Shown: positions 1-7,373 of the stretch, one piece after another | Numbering within the stretch: the stretch's first letter is position 1 | How the letters are laid out: each line of letters opens with the position of its first letter | Assembly: GCA_003551645.1 (NCBI GenBank) | Contig: PUND01000121.1 | Location: 1-37,830 of the forward strand | Source: Phycisphaerae bacterium | Lineage (GTDB): Bacteria > Planctomycetota > Phycisphaerae > SM23-33 | DNA: 37,830 bases | Direction: 5' to 3' | Notes under the pieces: model-generated | What the model was told of the DNA's origin: nothing | Databases searched by the model: none | Seen by the model: the letters and a program-made list of their open reading frames with translations, nothing else | Made by a program: the position numbers and the translations under genes

Positions 1-178
1 ACCAGCCGGACTTCCTGTTCTATCGTCTGTTGACAGGAGTCACAGAGGCAATAAACGTAGCGACTTACGCCGGGAGGGCCTTGCCATGATTGAACTTGCC
101 GAAAAACCCCTCAGTTTGAGTATAATGGTCTGACGTGGACAGGACAGGCCGATATTTCCCTCACCAACAGAGGCGCCA
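1..178. other. Leading non-coding stretch with candidate promoters
   Basis: I see no credible coding region here. A TTGACA hexamer at 30-35 is followed 16 bases later by TAAACG (52-57), a possible sigma-70-type promoter reading right. A perfect TATAAT lies at 121-126. The sequence probably serves as the upstream region of the NifU-like gene at 179. I see no stable hairpin or repeat. Confidence 0.4.
96..126 (+). promoter_or_regulatory. Candidate promoter of the NifU-like gene
   Basis: The -10 hexamer at 121-126 is exactly TATAAT. The best -35 is TTGCCG at 96-101 with a long 19-base spacer, so the -35 is weak. Transcription would start near 133, leaving a leader of roughly 45 bases before the ATG at 179. 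The promoter with TTGACA at 30-35 is an alternative. Confidence 0.4.
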
Positions 179-442
179 ATGACCGACGAACAGAAACAAA
201 CGGACACCGATAGCATCACCCAGCGAGTCGAGGGCGTGATACAAGAGATCCGCCCCTATCTACAGGGCGACGGCGGCGACATCGAGCTGGTGGAAGTCGA
301 TGAATCGACCGGGGTCGTCTCGGTCCGCCTCCAGGGCGCCTGCAAGGGCTGCCCCGGGGCCGCGATGACACTGAAAATGGGCGTCGAGCGGCATCTCCGG
401 CAGCGCGTGCCGGAAGTCAAAGAAGTGCATTCGGTCACGTAG
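179..442 (+). CDS. NifU C-terminal-domain Fe-S scaffold protein (Nfu type)
   Basis: An 87-residue protein consisting almost only of the Nfu (NifU C-terminal) domain, which carries and hands on a [4Fe-4S] cluster in the cytosol. The hallmarks are the N-terminal stretch RPYLQGDGGDIELV and the cluster-binding CxxC in GACKGCPGAAMTL. The ATG at 179 follows a GAGG about six bases upstream. The length is normal for stand-alone Nfu proteins; there is no N-terminal IscU-like domain. Neighbouring radical SAM genes in this window would need Fe-S clusters, but a direct link is only inference. Family assignment is secure; a specific symbol is not. Confidence 0.9.
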   Translation: MTDEQKQTDTDSITQRVEGVIQEIRPYLQGDGGDIELVEVDESTGVVSVRLQGACKGCPGAAMTLKMGVERHLRQRVPEVKEVHSVT

Positions 443-475
443 GCCCGGCCGCACGGACGCCCGCGGAGATAAGCC

Positions 476-940
476 ATGGCCGAGAATCGACGGGCACGGA
501 CGCCTCTGGCGGCCATGCTTGCGCTTGCGGCGATGCTTGCCGGCTGTGAACACCAGCAGCAGGCGTCCGAGCCGCCGGTCGAATTCAGCGAAGCCGAACA
601 CGCCGCCGCCCTGACCGCTGCCAATGATTTTCTCCAGGCGTGGCGGGAGCAGGATGTCTCGGCCGCGATGAACCTTCTCAGCGACGACCTGCAACGTTCG
701 CATACGTTTACACAGATCGAAGACGCCATCCTCGGCCACCCCAACGTCCGCCACGCCGGCTTCACAATCACCGAAGGCGGCCCGGCCGGCGACGACCGCG
801 TGACCTTTCGCGTGCGGCTGGTGTTTCGGTTCACCGGCCAGTACAGCGAGCGAGTGGAATCCTCATCGCACAGGATGGTCATGGTGATGGACCGTCGTGG
901 CGACTGGCGGGTCGATGAGTTTCCCATACCCAGGAACTGA
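476..940 (+). CDS. Small predicted lipoprotein of unknown function
   Basis: A 154-residue protein with an N-terminal signal sequence ending in a lipobox (LAGC, Cys24), so it is expected to be lipid-anchored outside the cytoplasmic membrane. The mature part (from about residue 35) begins with an Ala/Glu-rich helix and continues as alternating helix and strand, resembling small NTF2-like or DUF4878-type export domains in shape (a helix with FLQAWREQD, then strands). The similarity is by eye only. The ATG at 476 is preceded by GGAG at a good distance. It lies 33 bases after the Nfu gene on the same strand and is probably cotranscribed. No enzyme motif seen. Confidence 0.75.
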   Translation: MAENRRARTPLAAMLALAAMLAGCEHQQQASEPPVEFSEAEHAAALTAANDFLQAWREQDVSAAMNLLSDDLQRSHTFTQIEDAILGHPNVRHAGFTITEGGPAGDDRVTFRVRLVFRFTGQYSERVESSSHRMVMVMDRRGDWRVDEFPIPRN

Positions 941-1066
941 TTATTCCGCGTCCGTCGCCGCGACCTTTGCCAGAAGCGCCTTCGCTTCTTCGGCCGCATC
1001 GGCGACGGCGGACTATACGGCAACTGTCAACATGGCCAGAACCGCCGGTATTCGCAAAACATTCAT
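941..1066 (-). pseudogene. Micro-ORF with signal peptide interrupted by an in-frame TAG
   Basis: Reading leftwards, a strong ribosome site (GGAGG, six bases before the start) precedes an ATG at 1064-1066. The frame gives MNVLRIPAVLAMLTVAV, then TAG (1013-1015), then SAVADAAEEAKALLAKVAATDAE and TAA at 941-943. Apart from the amber codon this is a convincing signal peptide, with a VADA-like cleavage region, and a short Ala/Lys/Glu helix. Its TAA lies directly after the stop of the convergent lipoprotein gene. It could be a fresh nonsense mutation, a sequencing error, or amber read-through; I cannot tell which. No family recognised. Confidence 0.4.
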
Positions 1067-1077
1067 CAGTTTCCTCC

Positions 1078-1140
1078 GTGGCCGGGCCACAGGGGATCCA
1101 CACCAGCATACGCTGGCAATCGGCCCGGCGCGGTCGCCGG
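1078..1140. other. Three consecutive short hairpins
   Basis: Three perfect inverted repeats follow each other: GTGGCC/GGCCAC around 1084 (1078-1090), CCAGC/GCTGG (1103-1116, four-base loop) and CCGGCG/CGCCGG (1125-1140, four-base loop). No T-tract follows on either strand. They sit between the micro-ORF start and the trpG-like gene and may act as a transcription end for the + strand lipoprotein transcript or as a leader of the micro-ORF. Confidence 0.35.
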
Positions 1141-1169
1141 TCCTGCACCCTGATGCACAGCCGGACCGC

Positions 1170-1198
1170 TTGACCGTTTAGTCGGGCGCTCTTACGAT
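1170..1198 (+). promoter_or_regulatory. Promoter of the trpG/pabA-like gene (leaderless arrangement)
   Basis: TTGACC (1170-1175), exactly 17 bases, TACGAT (1193-1198). A start of transcription about seven bases downstream falls at position 1205, the first base of the GTG start codon of the next gene. No Shine-Dalgarno sequence lies before that codon, which fits a leaderless transcript. Confidence 0.55.
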
Positions 1199-1204
1199 GA
1201 CCGC

Positions 1205-1780
1205 GTGATAGTCGTAATCGACAACTACGACAGCTTCACCTACAACCTCGTCCAGCGGATAGGCGAGCTTGGCAAGGGCGACCGGCTGAGGGTCTTCCGC
1301 AACGACGCGGCCGAGCCGGCGCGCATCGTCGAGGAGTGCGAACCAACGCACCTGATAATCTCGCCCGGTCCGTGCACGCCCAACGAGGCCGGCCGGAGTT
1401 GTGAGTTCGTCCGCCACTTCCACGGGAGGATCCCCATTCTCGGTGTCTGTCTCGGCCACCAGTGCATCGCGCAGGCCTTCGGAGCCGAGATAGTCCAGGC
1501 CGGCCGACTGATGCACGGCAAGACCAGCGAAATCCGCCACGACGGCAGGACCATATTCACAGGACTGCCGAACCCCTTCACCGCCACCCGCTACCACAGC
1601 TTGATGGTGGACCCGGCCGGGTTGAGCGATGAGTTCGAGCAGACCGCATGGACCACCGACGCGGATGAGCTTATGGGCATCCGCTCAAGAAACCATCCCA
1701 CAGAGGGCGTCCAGTTCCACCCCGAAAGTTTTTTGACGGACGTCGGGCACAAGCTGCTCGAAAACTTTCTGGCAATGTGA
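1205..1780 (+). CDS. Anthranilate/aminodeoxychorismate synthase component II (glutamine amidotransferase)
   Basis: A 191-residue class I glutamine amidotransferase that releases ammonia from glutamine for the synthase subunit making anthranilate (tryptophan) or aminodeoxychorismate (folate). The N-terminus IDNYDSFTYNLVQ is typical of TrpG/PabA. The catalytic Cys82 sits in GVCLGHQ, and the His172/Glu174 pair in FHPES. Length is normal for the single-domain form. The only sensible start is the GTG at 1205; an ATG just upstream hits a stop after three codons. No trpE/pabB partner is adjacent, so the choice between TrpG and PabA stays open; many bacteria use one protein for both. Confidence 0.92.
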   Translation: MIVVIDNYDSFTYNLVQRIGELGKGDRLRVFRNDAAEPARIVEECEPTHLIISPGPCTPNEAGRSCEFVRHFHGRIPILGVCLGHQCIAQAFGAEIVQAGRLMHGKTSEIRHDGRTIFTGLPNPFTATRYHSLMVDPAGLSDEFEQTAWTTDADELMGIRSRNHPTEGVQFHPESFLTDVGHKLLENFLAM

Positions 1781-2039
1781 GCGTCCCCGGCGGTCAGGCC
1801 GACCGCGATCGTGCCGCCTTGGACGTCTGGCCCGAACTACTCGCCGCAACGTCCGATGTCCAGCCGATGGAACAGCCCCTTTCTGCTTCCCTCCGCACTC
1901 TCGGCGTCTCCGCGGCCCGGCGGTTCTGAGCATGTCCATCTTTGGTGGCTTCGCGCTTGAAGGTTCGGCGGTGCGTGCCTATATTCACCCGCAGTGAAAA
2001 GTCGCTCGAACCCTTCAGACGCCGGTAAGGAGTAAAGTC
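1781..2039. other. Intergenic region before the oxidoreductase gene
   Basis: No gene is supported here. The minus strand at about 1878-1935 carries a degenerate stretch with CCGCGGAGACGCCGAGAG, resembling the CCGCAGAGACGCAGAG-type sequence dispersed in many bacterial genomes. The right end contains the promoter and ribosome site of the next gene. Confidence 0.4.
1957..1985 (+). promoter_or_regulatory. Promoter of the Gfo/Idh/MocA oxidoreductase gene
   Basis: TTGAAG (1957-1962), a 17-base spacer, and TATATT (1980-1985) match the sigma-70 pattern with four and five of six consensus bases. The predicted start near 1992 leaves a leader of about 48 bases, ending in a strong AAGGAG ribosome site before the ATG at 2040. 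Confidence 0.6.
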
Positions 2040-3191
2040 ATGGCCAATCGCAAACCGCTCAACATCCTGATGATCGGACAGGGCTTCATGGGCCGGGCGC
2101 ACTCGAACGCCTGGACGCAGGTCCGGAAGTTCTTCGACCCCCCGCTGATGCCCGTGCTGCACACCGTGGCGGCCCGCGACAAGCAAAAGGTGCAGGAATT
2201 CGCCGATAAGTGGGACTGGCTGAACTGCTCGGCCAACTGGCGGGCAAGCATTGACGGCGATGACGTCGATCTGGTGGACATCACCACCCCCAATAACACG
2301 CATGCCGACATGGCCATTGCGGCCTTGAAGGCCGGCAAGCACGTCGCCTGCGAGAAGCCCCTGGCCAACACGCTGGACGACGCCCGCGAGATGGTCCGCG
2401 CCGCCAGGAAGGCCGACGGCAAGACGTTCGTGTGGTTCAACTACCGACGCTGCCCGGCCGTTGCATTCGCTCACAAGCTGGTCGCCTCCGGCAAGCTCGG
2501 CGAGATTCGCCACGTCCGTGCCAGCTACCTCCAGGACTGGGCCGATGACTCCGTGCCGCTGATGTGGCGTTTCCAGAAGAGGCACGCCGGCAGCGGCGCG
2601 CACGGCGACCTCAACGCCCACATCGTGGACATGACCCGCTTCGTAACCGGCTCGGAGATTGCCGAAGTCTCCGGCGCCATATCGGAAACCTTCATCAAGG
2701 AGCGCAAAAAGCTCACCGACGGCAAGCCCGGACGGGTCAGCGTGGACGACACAGTCCTGTTCCTGGCCCGCTTCGACAACGGCGCCGTCGCGAGTTTCGA
2801 GGCCGCCAGGCAGGCCACCGGCAACCAGAACCGAAACGGCTTCGAGATCAACGGCACCAAGGGGTCGGTGAAGTTCAACTTCGAGCGAATGAACGAGCTG
2901 GAATACTACGACGCCACCACCGACCGAGCCGTCCAGGGCTGGGCCACCATCATCTGCACACACGCCGGCGACCATCCGTATCTGGAGGCATGGTGGCCCG
3001 ATGCGCACCTGCTCGGATACGAGCACGGATTCACTAACATGGCCTTCGACGTGCTGCTGGCGCTGGCGGGCAAAAAGCCCAACGTGCCGCTGCCTGATTT
3101 CGAGGACGCCTACCAGACGCAGCGGGTGCTGGCCGCGGCGCTGGTCTCGGCCGACGAAAAGCGGGCCGTGCGGCTGTCGGAGGTCCGCTAA
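2040..3191 (+). CDS. Gfo/Idh/MocA-family NAD(P)-dependent oxidoreductase
   Basis: A 383-residue cytosolic dehydrogenase of the sugar/inositol type. The N-terminal Rossmann fold begins with MIGQGFMGRAHSNAW (GxGxxG dinucleotide loop). The family EKP signature appears in ACEKPLANT, where the lysine is the usual catalytic residue. The C-terminal half is the Gfo/Idh/MocA alpha/beta substrate domain. AAGGAG lies seven bases before the ATG, and the gene has its own promoter. It is a single-gene unit. Planctomycetes carry many such paralogues, often for sugars from complex polysaccharides; the substrate here cannot be told from sequence. Confidence 0.93.
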   Translation: MANRKPLNILMIGQGFMGRAHSNAWTQVRKFFDPPLMPVLHTVAARDKQKVQEFADKWDWLNCSANWRASIDGDDVDLVDITTPNNTHADMAIAALKAGKHVACEKPLANTLDDAREMVRAARKADGKTFVWFNYRRCPAVAFAHKLVASGKLGEIRHVRASYLQDWADDSVPLMWRFQKRHAGSGAHGDLNAHIVDMTRFVTGSEIAEVSGAISETFIKERKKLTDGKPGRVSVDDTVLFLARFDNGAVASFEAARQATGNQNRNGFEINGTKGSVKFNFERMNELEYYDATTDRAVQGWATIICTHAGDHPYLEAWWPDAHLLGYEHGFTNMAFDVLLALAGKKPNVPLPDFEDAYQTQRVLAAALVSADEKRAVRLSEVR

Positions 3192-3293
3192 CCGGACCGC
3201 ACGTCGTACCCGACACAATCTGCCTTATACAGACGTGCCCTTCGCACTATCGGGCGCCAGAACGTATGAGACGCCCTTGTGCCGCGCCGGCTA

Positions 3294-3322
3294 TTGTGGA
3301 AAGGCGGTCCGTGCGCTAAAAT
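3294..3322 (+). promoter_or_regulatory. Promoter of the NfeD/FloA cluster
   Basis: TTGTGG (3294-3299), a 17-base spacer and TAAAAT (3317-3322) form a good sigma-70-type promoter. Transcription would begin near 3329, shortly before the long NfeD gene. That short leader favours the TTG start at 3358 over the ATG at 3340, because only the TTG has room for a ribosome site. Confidence 0.55.
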
Positions 3323-3339
3323 GAGTATAGACCCGCTGC

Positions 3340-5013
3340 ATGGAAGGGGTGCGATACTTGAGCTCCTTAACCAGTCGGATTATTCGGGCCTGCGTTTTGT
3401 CGGCCGCGCTGGCCTCGGCCGCCGCGGTGGCAGCCGAGCAGGGTGAAGCTGCGCAGTTCGACCCGCCCGAAAACGCACGCGTTACCGATCGCGGCTGGTT
3501 CGACCCGCCCCAACGCGCCATCCCCCTGCCTGAGCTGCCCGATGAGGTAACCAAGGCCTTCATCATCCCACTGCGCGAGACAATCACTTCCAAGACCGAG
3601 GCGGCGATGAGGCGCAAGTTCATACGCTGCATCGCCCAGGGCGCAGAGCTGATCATCATCGACATGGACACCCCCGGCGGCGCCGTAAACGCCACGATGG
3701 AGATAAACAAGCTCATCAAGAGCGAGCTTCGGGACATCCGCGTGGTCACGTTCATCCGCACCGATGCGTTGTCCGGCGGGGCATTCGTGGCGATGGCCGG
3801 CAACGAGATAGTCATGACGCCCGTGGGCAGGATAGGCGGGGCCGCCCCGGTGATGATGGGCGGAGAGCTGGAAGGCGTCACGAGAGAGAAGATCGAGTCT
3901 TACCTTCGTGCCGAAATGGAGGAATCCGCCCGACTTAACGGCTACTGGGGGCCGCCGGCACAGAGCATGGTCTCGATGGATCTGGAAGTCTGGCTCGTCC
4001 GTAACCGCGAGACCGGCGAGCTTCGCTACGTTTTCAGGGAAGACTGGCGCGACCGGGTGGGCCAACCCCAGGACGGCGCGACCGATCAGCAGCAGGAAGG
4101 ATCAGACCCCGAGTGGGAGCTTGTTGAGGTCGCCGTACGAGAGGGACAATTGCTCACGGCCGACACTGCGAAGGCCGAGGAGTTCGGCTTCGTCGCCGAC
4201 GTTGTGAACGCCCCTTCCGACGACCCCTACGCCGAACTTCTGGCGCGTTACAACGTGACCAAGCCCCCGACGATACTGGAAGATACCTGGTCCGAAAGAA
4301 TGGTCGGCGTACTGGTCTCGCCGCCGGTGATGGGGATCATGTTCTTCGCCGCCCTTTTGTGCGCATACGTCGAGGTAAACACGCCCGGCTTCGGAGTCGC
4401 CGGTTCCATCGCCGTGGTGCTGTTCGGGCTTATCTTCGGCGGGCACCTGCTGGTGGGACTGGCCAACTGGTGGTCGATAGCGCTGTTCGTGGTGGGGGTG
4501 ATCCTTATCCTCATCGAGGTATTCGCGCTGCCGGACTTCGGCATCGCCGGCATAGTGGGCGCTTTGATGTGCGTCGTGGGGCTGATCGCCATGCTGGTTC
4601 CCAGTCCTCCGGACCGCCTGCCGATACCGCAGACCGACCTGCAGTGGGAAATGCTGACGAACGGAATGCTGGCCCTGGGCATTGGTTTTGTCGGTGCTCT
4701 GGTGGCCGCCGGTATCCTTTCCAGATATATGCCGAAGGTGCCGGTCGCGCGTAAGGTAATCCTCGCCGAGCCGACTCCGGCAACCGGCGAACACCTGCAC
4801 GAGACGTCGCCCTACGCCCGCATCCAGCCCGGAGCACAGGGCCGCGTCGAGAGCATGTGCCGACCGGTCGGCAGGGCGCGCTTCGGCGACGAGCTGGTGG
4901 ATGTGGTCACCGAGGGCGAGACCATCGAGTCGGGCACGCCGGTGCGCGTGCTGTACAGGCAGGGCAACCGGCTGGTCGTCGAACGGGCCGAGCCGCCCGA
5001 GGAAGGGGACTGA
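3340..5013 (+). CDS. Long-form NfeD membrane serine protease (ClpP/SppA class)
   Basis: Up to 557 residues. A signal peptide (to about residue 32) precedes an extracytoplasmic ClpP-like protease domain (about 70-300), a membrane block of about five helices (about 320-455) and a C-terminal OB-fold NfeD domain (about 490-550). The nucleophile is probably Ser145 in DALSGGAF; Lys184 (TREK) is spaced like the Ser-Lys dyad of the archaeal long NfeD. The domain order is standard for NfeD1b proteins that work with flotillins/stomatins in membrane quality control. The ATG at 3340 has no ribosome site; a TTG at 3358 has GAAGGGG eight bases upstream and is probably the true start. It overlaps the short nfeD gene by one base (TGATG). 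Confidence 0.9.
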   Translation: MEGVRYLSSLTSRIIRACVLSAALASAAAVAAEQGEAAQFDPPENARVTDRGWFDPPQRAIPLPELPDEVTKAFIIPLRETITSKTEAAMRRKFIRCIAQGAELIIIDMDTPGGAVNATMEINKLIKSELRDIRVVTFIRTDALSGGAFVAMAGNEIVMTPVGRIGGAAPVMMGGELEGVTREKIESYLRAEMEESARLNGYWGPPAQSMVSMDLEVWLVRNRETGELRYVFREDWRDRVGQPQDGATDQQQEGSDPEWELVEVAVREGQLLTADTAKAEEFGFVADVVNAPSDDPYAELLARYNVTKPPTILEDTWSERMVGVLVSPPVMGIMFFAALLCAYVEVNTPGFGVAGSIAVVLFGLIFGGHLLVGLANWWSIALFVVGVILILIEVFALPDFGIAGIVGALMCVVGLIAMLVPSPPDRLPIPQTDLQWEMLTNGMLALGIGFVGALVAAGILSRYMPKVPVARKVILAEPTPATGEHLHETSPYARIQPGAQGRVESMCRPVGRARFGDELVDVVTEGETIESGTPVRVLYRQGNRLVVERAEPPEEGD

Positions 5014-5516
5014 TGGGCGGACAGCTTGTCCTGATAATTGCGTTGCTGGCGGCGGCCCTGGTGATGTTCATTCTGGAGATAGTCACGCCCACGTTCGGCG
5101 TACTCATCGCCATAGGTCTGGCGGCTCTCGGAGGGGCGGTTTTCGTGGCCTTCACGGTGAACCCGCTTTTCGGGCTTGTGATGCTGATGGTGGCAATCGT
5201 GCTGATACCCAGTTATCTGGTTACGGTGGTCAAGCTGCTTCCGAACTCGCCGCTGGGCAAGAAGCTATTTCTCAAGGATGCCGAGCAGAAGGACATCCCC
5301 GGCGAGGGAACGCCGCCGGCGGCCGAGGAAACATCGCTCATCGGCCAGGAGGGCGTCGCGGAGACCCCTCTTCGTCCGGTAGGTATGGTTCGCGTGGATG
5401 GGCGGCGCCGTTCCGCCACGGCCGAGAGTACTATGATAAAGAAAGGCGCGCGCGTGAAGGTCGTCCGCTACGGCGGGATGAACCTGGTGGTCAGGGAGAT
5501 TCCTGAAGATGAATAG
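5013..5516 (+). CDS. Short NfeD-family membrane protein
   Basis: A 167-residue protein starting at the ATG that overlaps the stop of the long nfeD gene (TGATG), implying translational coupling. It has two to three membrane helices in the first about 75 residues (LIIALLAAALVMFILEI; then a Gly/Ala-rich helix and LVMLMVAIVLIPSYL), a polar linker, and a C-terminal OB-fold (GMVRVDGRRRSATAES ... VVREIPEDE). The protease domain is absent. Short NfeD proteins are classically encoded beside flotillin genes and are thought to bind them in membrane microdomains; a FloA gene follows 92 bases later. Family is secure, role inferred from the family. Confidence 0.88.
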   Translation: MGGQLVLIIALLAAALVMFILEIVTPTFGVLIAIGLAALGGAVFVAFTVNPLFGLVMLMVAIVLIPSYLVTVVKLLPNSPLGKKLFLKDAEQKDIPGEGTPPAAEETSLIGQEGVAETPLRPVGMVRVDGRRRSATAESTMIKKGARVKVVRYGGMNLVVREIPEDE

Positions 5517-5539
5517 TCCACGACCGTTCGGACGCACCC

Positions 5540-5567
5540 TTGCATAAGCACTGTTGTTTGTTAGCAT
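5540..5567 (+). promoter_or_regulatory. Weak candidate promoter before floA
   Basis: TTGCAT (5540-5545), a 16-base spacer and TAGCAT (5562-5567) lie in the 92-base gap between nfeD and floA. The match is modest, and read-through from the nfeD promoter may be enough. AAAGG before the ATG at 5609 is the ribosome site. Confidence 0.3.
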
Positions 5568-5608
5568 ACGTTCGACAGACAGGTCGCGTATAAAGAAAGG
5601 GCAGCATA

Positions 5609-6649
5609 ATGATAAGCTCACTCATGATCGCGGTAACAGCGGGACAGGTGGCTACCTGGGCACTTGTCATCCTTGCCATTATCGTCGCGCTTGTATTCCT
5701 CCTGTTGTTCGGCCCGTTGTTCGGGCTGTGGATCCAGGCGCTTTCGGCAAGGGCGGGAGTCGGCATCTTCGAGATGATCGGGATGCGCCTGCGAAGGGTG
5801 AACCCCAATACTATCGTCCTCAGCCGCATCCAGGCGGTGCGGGCCGGCCTGCAGGTTAGCACGGCCGATTTGGAGAACCACTTTCTCGCCGGCGGCCGGC
5901 CCATAAACGTCGTGCGGGCGCTGATCGCGGCCAACCGCGCGAACATCCAGCTCGACTGGAAGGTAGCCACGGCCATCGACCTGGCCGGACGCGACATACT
6001 CGAAGCGGTTCAGACGTCGGTCAACCCCAAGGTCATCGACTGCCCCAACCCCGCCGGCGGCAAGACCACCGTGGACGCCGTCGCCAAGGACGGCATTCAG
6101 GTCAAGGCCAAGGCACGCGTTACCGTGCGAGCCAACATCGACCGGCTGGTCGGAGGCGCCACCGAGGAGACCATCGTCGCGAGAGTGGGCGAGGGCATCG
6201 TCACCACAATCGGCTCGTCGGAATCTTACAAGGCCGTGCTTGAAAACCCCGACGGCATCTCACACCGCGTGCTGGAAAAAGGACTGGATGCCGGAACGGC
6301 GTTCGAGATTCTCTCAATTGACATCGCGGATGTGGACGTCGGCGAGAACGTCGGCGCCAAGCTCCAGGCCGACCAGGCCGAGGCCGACAAGCGCCGCTTC
6401 CAGGCCGAAGCCGAGAAGCGCCGCGCAATGGCCGCCGCCCGCGAGCAGGAGATGAAGGCCCTTACGCAGGAAAACCGCGCGAAGGTCGTCGAGGCCGAGG
6501 CCGAGATCCCCAAGGCCATCGCCGAGGCCTTCCACAAGGGCAACCTGGGCGTGATGGACTATTACCGGTTCCAGAACATACAGGCCGACACCTCCATGCG
6601 TGAAAACATCGGCGGTGAGGAAGCCGGACCTGAGGCGCCTAAGGAGTAA
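5609..6649 (+). CDS. floA: Flotillin-like protein FloA
   Basis: A 346-residue SPFH-type membrane scaffold that organises functional membrane microdomains. It has one N-terminal membrane segment (about residues 14-37, [19 protein letters not shown]), then the conserved segment [19 protein letters not shown] and the SPFH region ([33 protein letters not shown]). The C-terminal flotillin helix is rich in Ala/Glu/Lys (about 245-310, [13 protein letters not shown] repeats). Length matches FloA/YqfA proteins (about 330). The order long nfeD - short nfeD - floA matches the known genetic pairing of NfeD with flotillins. Start is supported by AAAGG upstream. Confidence 0.94.
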   Translation: MISSLMIAVTAGQVATWALVILAIIVALVFLLLFGPLFGLWIQALSARAGVGIFEMIGMRLRRVNPNTIVLSRIQAVRAGLQVSTADLENHFLAGGRPINVVRALIAANRANIQLDWKVATAIDLAGRDILEAVQTSVNPKVIDCPNPAGGKTTVDAVAKDGIQVKAKARVTVRANIDRLVGGATEETIVARVGEGIVTTIGSSESYKAVLENPDGISHRVLEKGLDAGTAFEILSIDIADVDVGENVGAKLQADQAEADKRRFQAEAEKRRAMAAAREQEMKALTQENRAKVVEAEAEIPKAIAEAFHKGNLGVMDYYRFQNIQADTSMRENIGGEEAGPEAPKE

Positions 6650-6655
6650 CCGCCC

Positions 6656-7354
6656 ATGACTTCGACGCTGGGCATACTGGTCGAGGCGCGAAACGGCGAC
6701 TGGGTAGAGTTACTCATATTACTGGGATTCCTGGTCATCAGCGCCATCGTGGGCGTTCTCCGCAAGGCCAGCGAGCGACGGGCCGATGAGCGCGACCTCC
6801 AGGAGCGGAGGGGTCGCAGCGAGTCGCAACAGGCCTCGGATCAGGCCCCACAGAGGCGCTACAAGCCGATTCCAACGCGCGAACAGGGGTCGGCTCAGCC
6901 GCCGCCACAACCCCCGCGGCAACAGCCGCAGCCCCGTCCTCAGCCGCACGCGGCGCAGGTCCGGCGGCAGCAATCGCAGACCCAGACGCCCGAGGCGCTG
7001 CGCTCGGCCCAGGTTTACAGGCAGCGCCGGCGGGATGCCGAGCTTCGGGAAAAGCAGCGTGCGGCAATTCATAAGCAGCAGCAGGAACAGGCCGAGCTTA
7101 AACGTCGCCAGGAGGCGCTGAAGCGGCGCAGCGCCGCGGTGGCCCGCAAGACGGCCGCCGGCAAGGAACCCGACCCGCTGGCGCAGCTTCGCGGTCTTAC
7201 CGGGCAGATGCGGTTCTACAAAGGCCAGGAAGGCCCGAAGGGCTACACCGTGAACCTGCAAAGCGCGGCCGACGCCCGACGGGCGATGGTGTATCACGAG
7301 ATTTTCTCGCGGCCCAAGGCCATGCGCCGCGGCCCTGAGTTGTGGGACATGTGA
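6656..7354 (+). CDS. Membrane-anchored Q/R-rich protein of unknown function
   Basis: A 232-residue protein with one membrane helix near the N-terminus (about 17-36, VELLILLGFLVISAIVGVL) followed by a long, highly charged, Gln/Arg/Pro-rich region (about 40-165). The middle looks disordered then helical (KQRAAIHKQQQEQAELKRRQEAL). A more ordered C-terminal tail (about 170-232) contains KGYTVNLQSAADARRAMVYHEIFSRPKAMR, written here as two adjoining motifs: KGYTVNLQSAADARRAMVYH and EIFSRPKAMR. It follows floA by six bases with an AAGGAG overlapping the end of floA, so it is cotranscribed and may bind flotillin at the cytoplasmic face. No known domain recognised. Confidence 0.75.
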   Translation: MTSTLGILVEARNGDWVELLILLGFLVISAIVGVLRKASERRADERDLQERRGRSESQQASDQAPQRRYKPIPTREQGSAQPPPQPPRQQPQPRPQPHAAQVRRQQSQTQTPEALRSAQVYRQRRRDAELREKQRAAIHKQQQEQAELKRRQEALKRRSAAVARKTAAGKEPDPLAQLRGLTGQMRFYKGQEGPKGYTVNLQSAADARRAMVYHEIFSRPKAMRRGPELWDM

Positions 7355-7373
7355 CGGCCCGGGCGCCGGCGGC

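Noticed and set aside
1794..3218. 474-codon minus-strand frame over the oxidoreductase
   Set aside because: It overlaps a clear Gfo/Idh/MocA gene with promoter and ribosome site; no protein pattern is visible in it.
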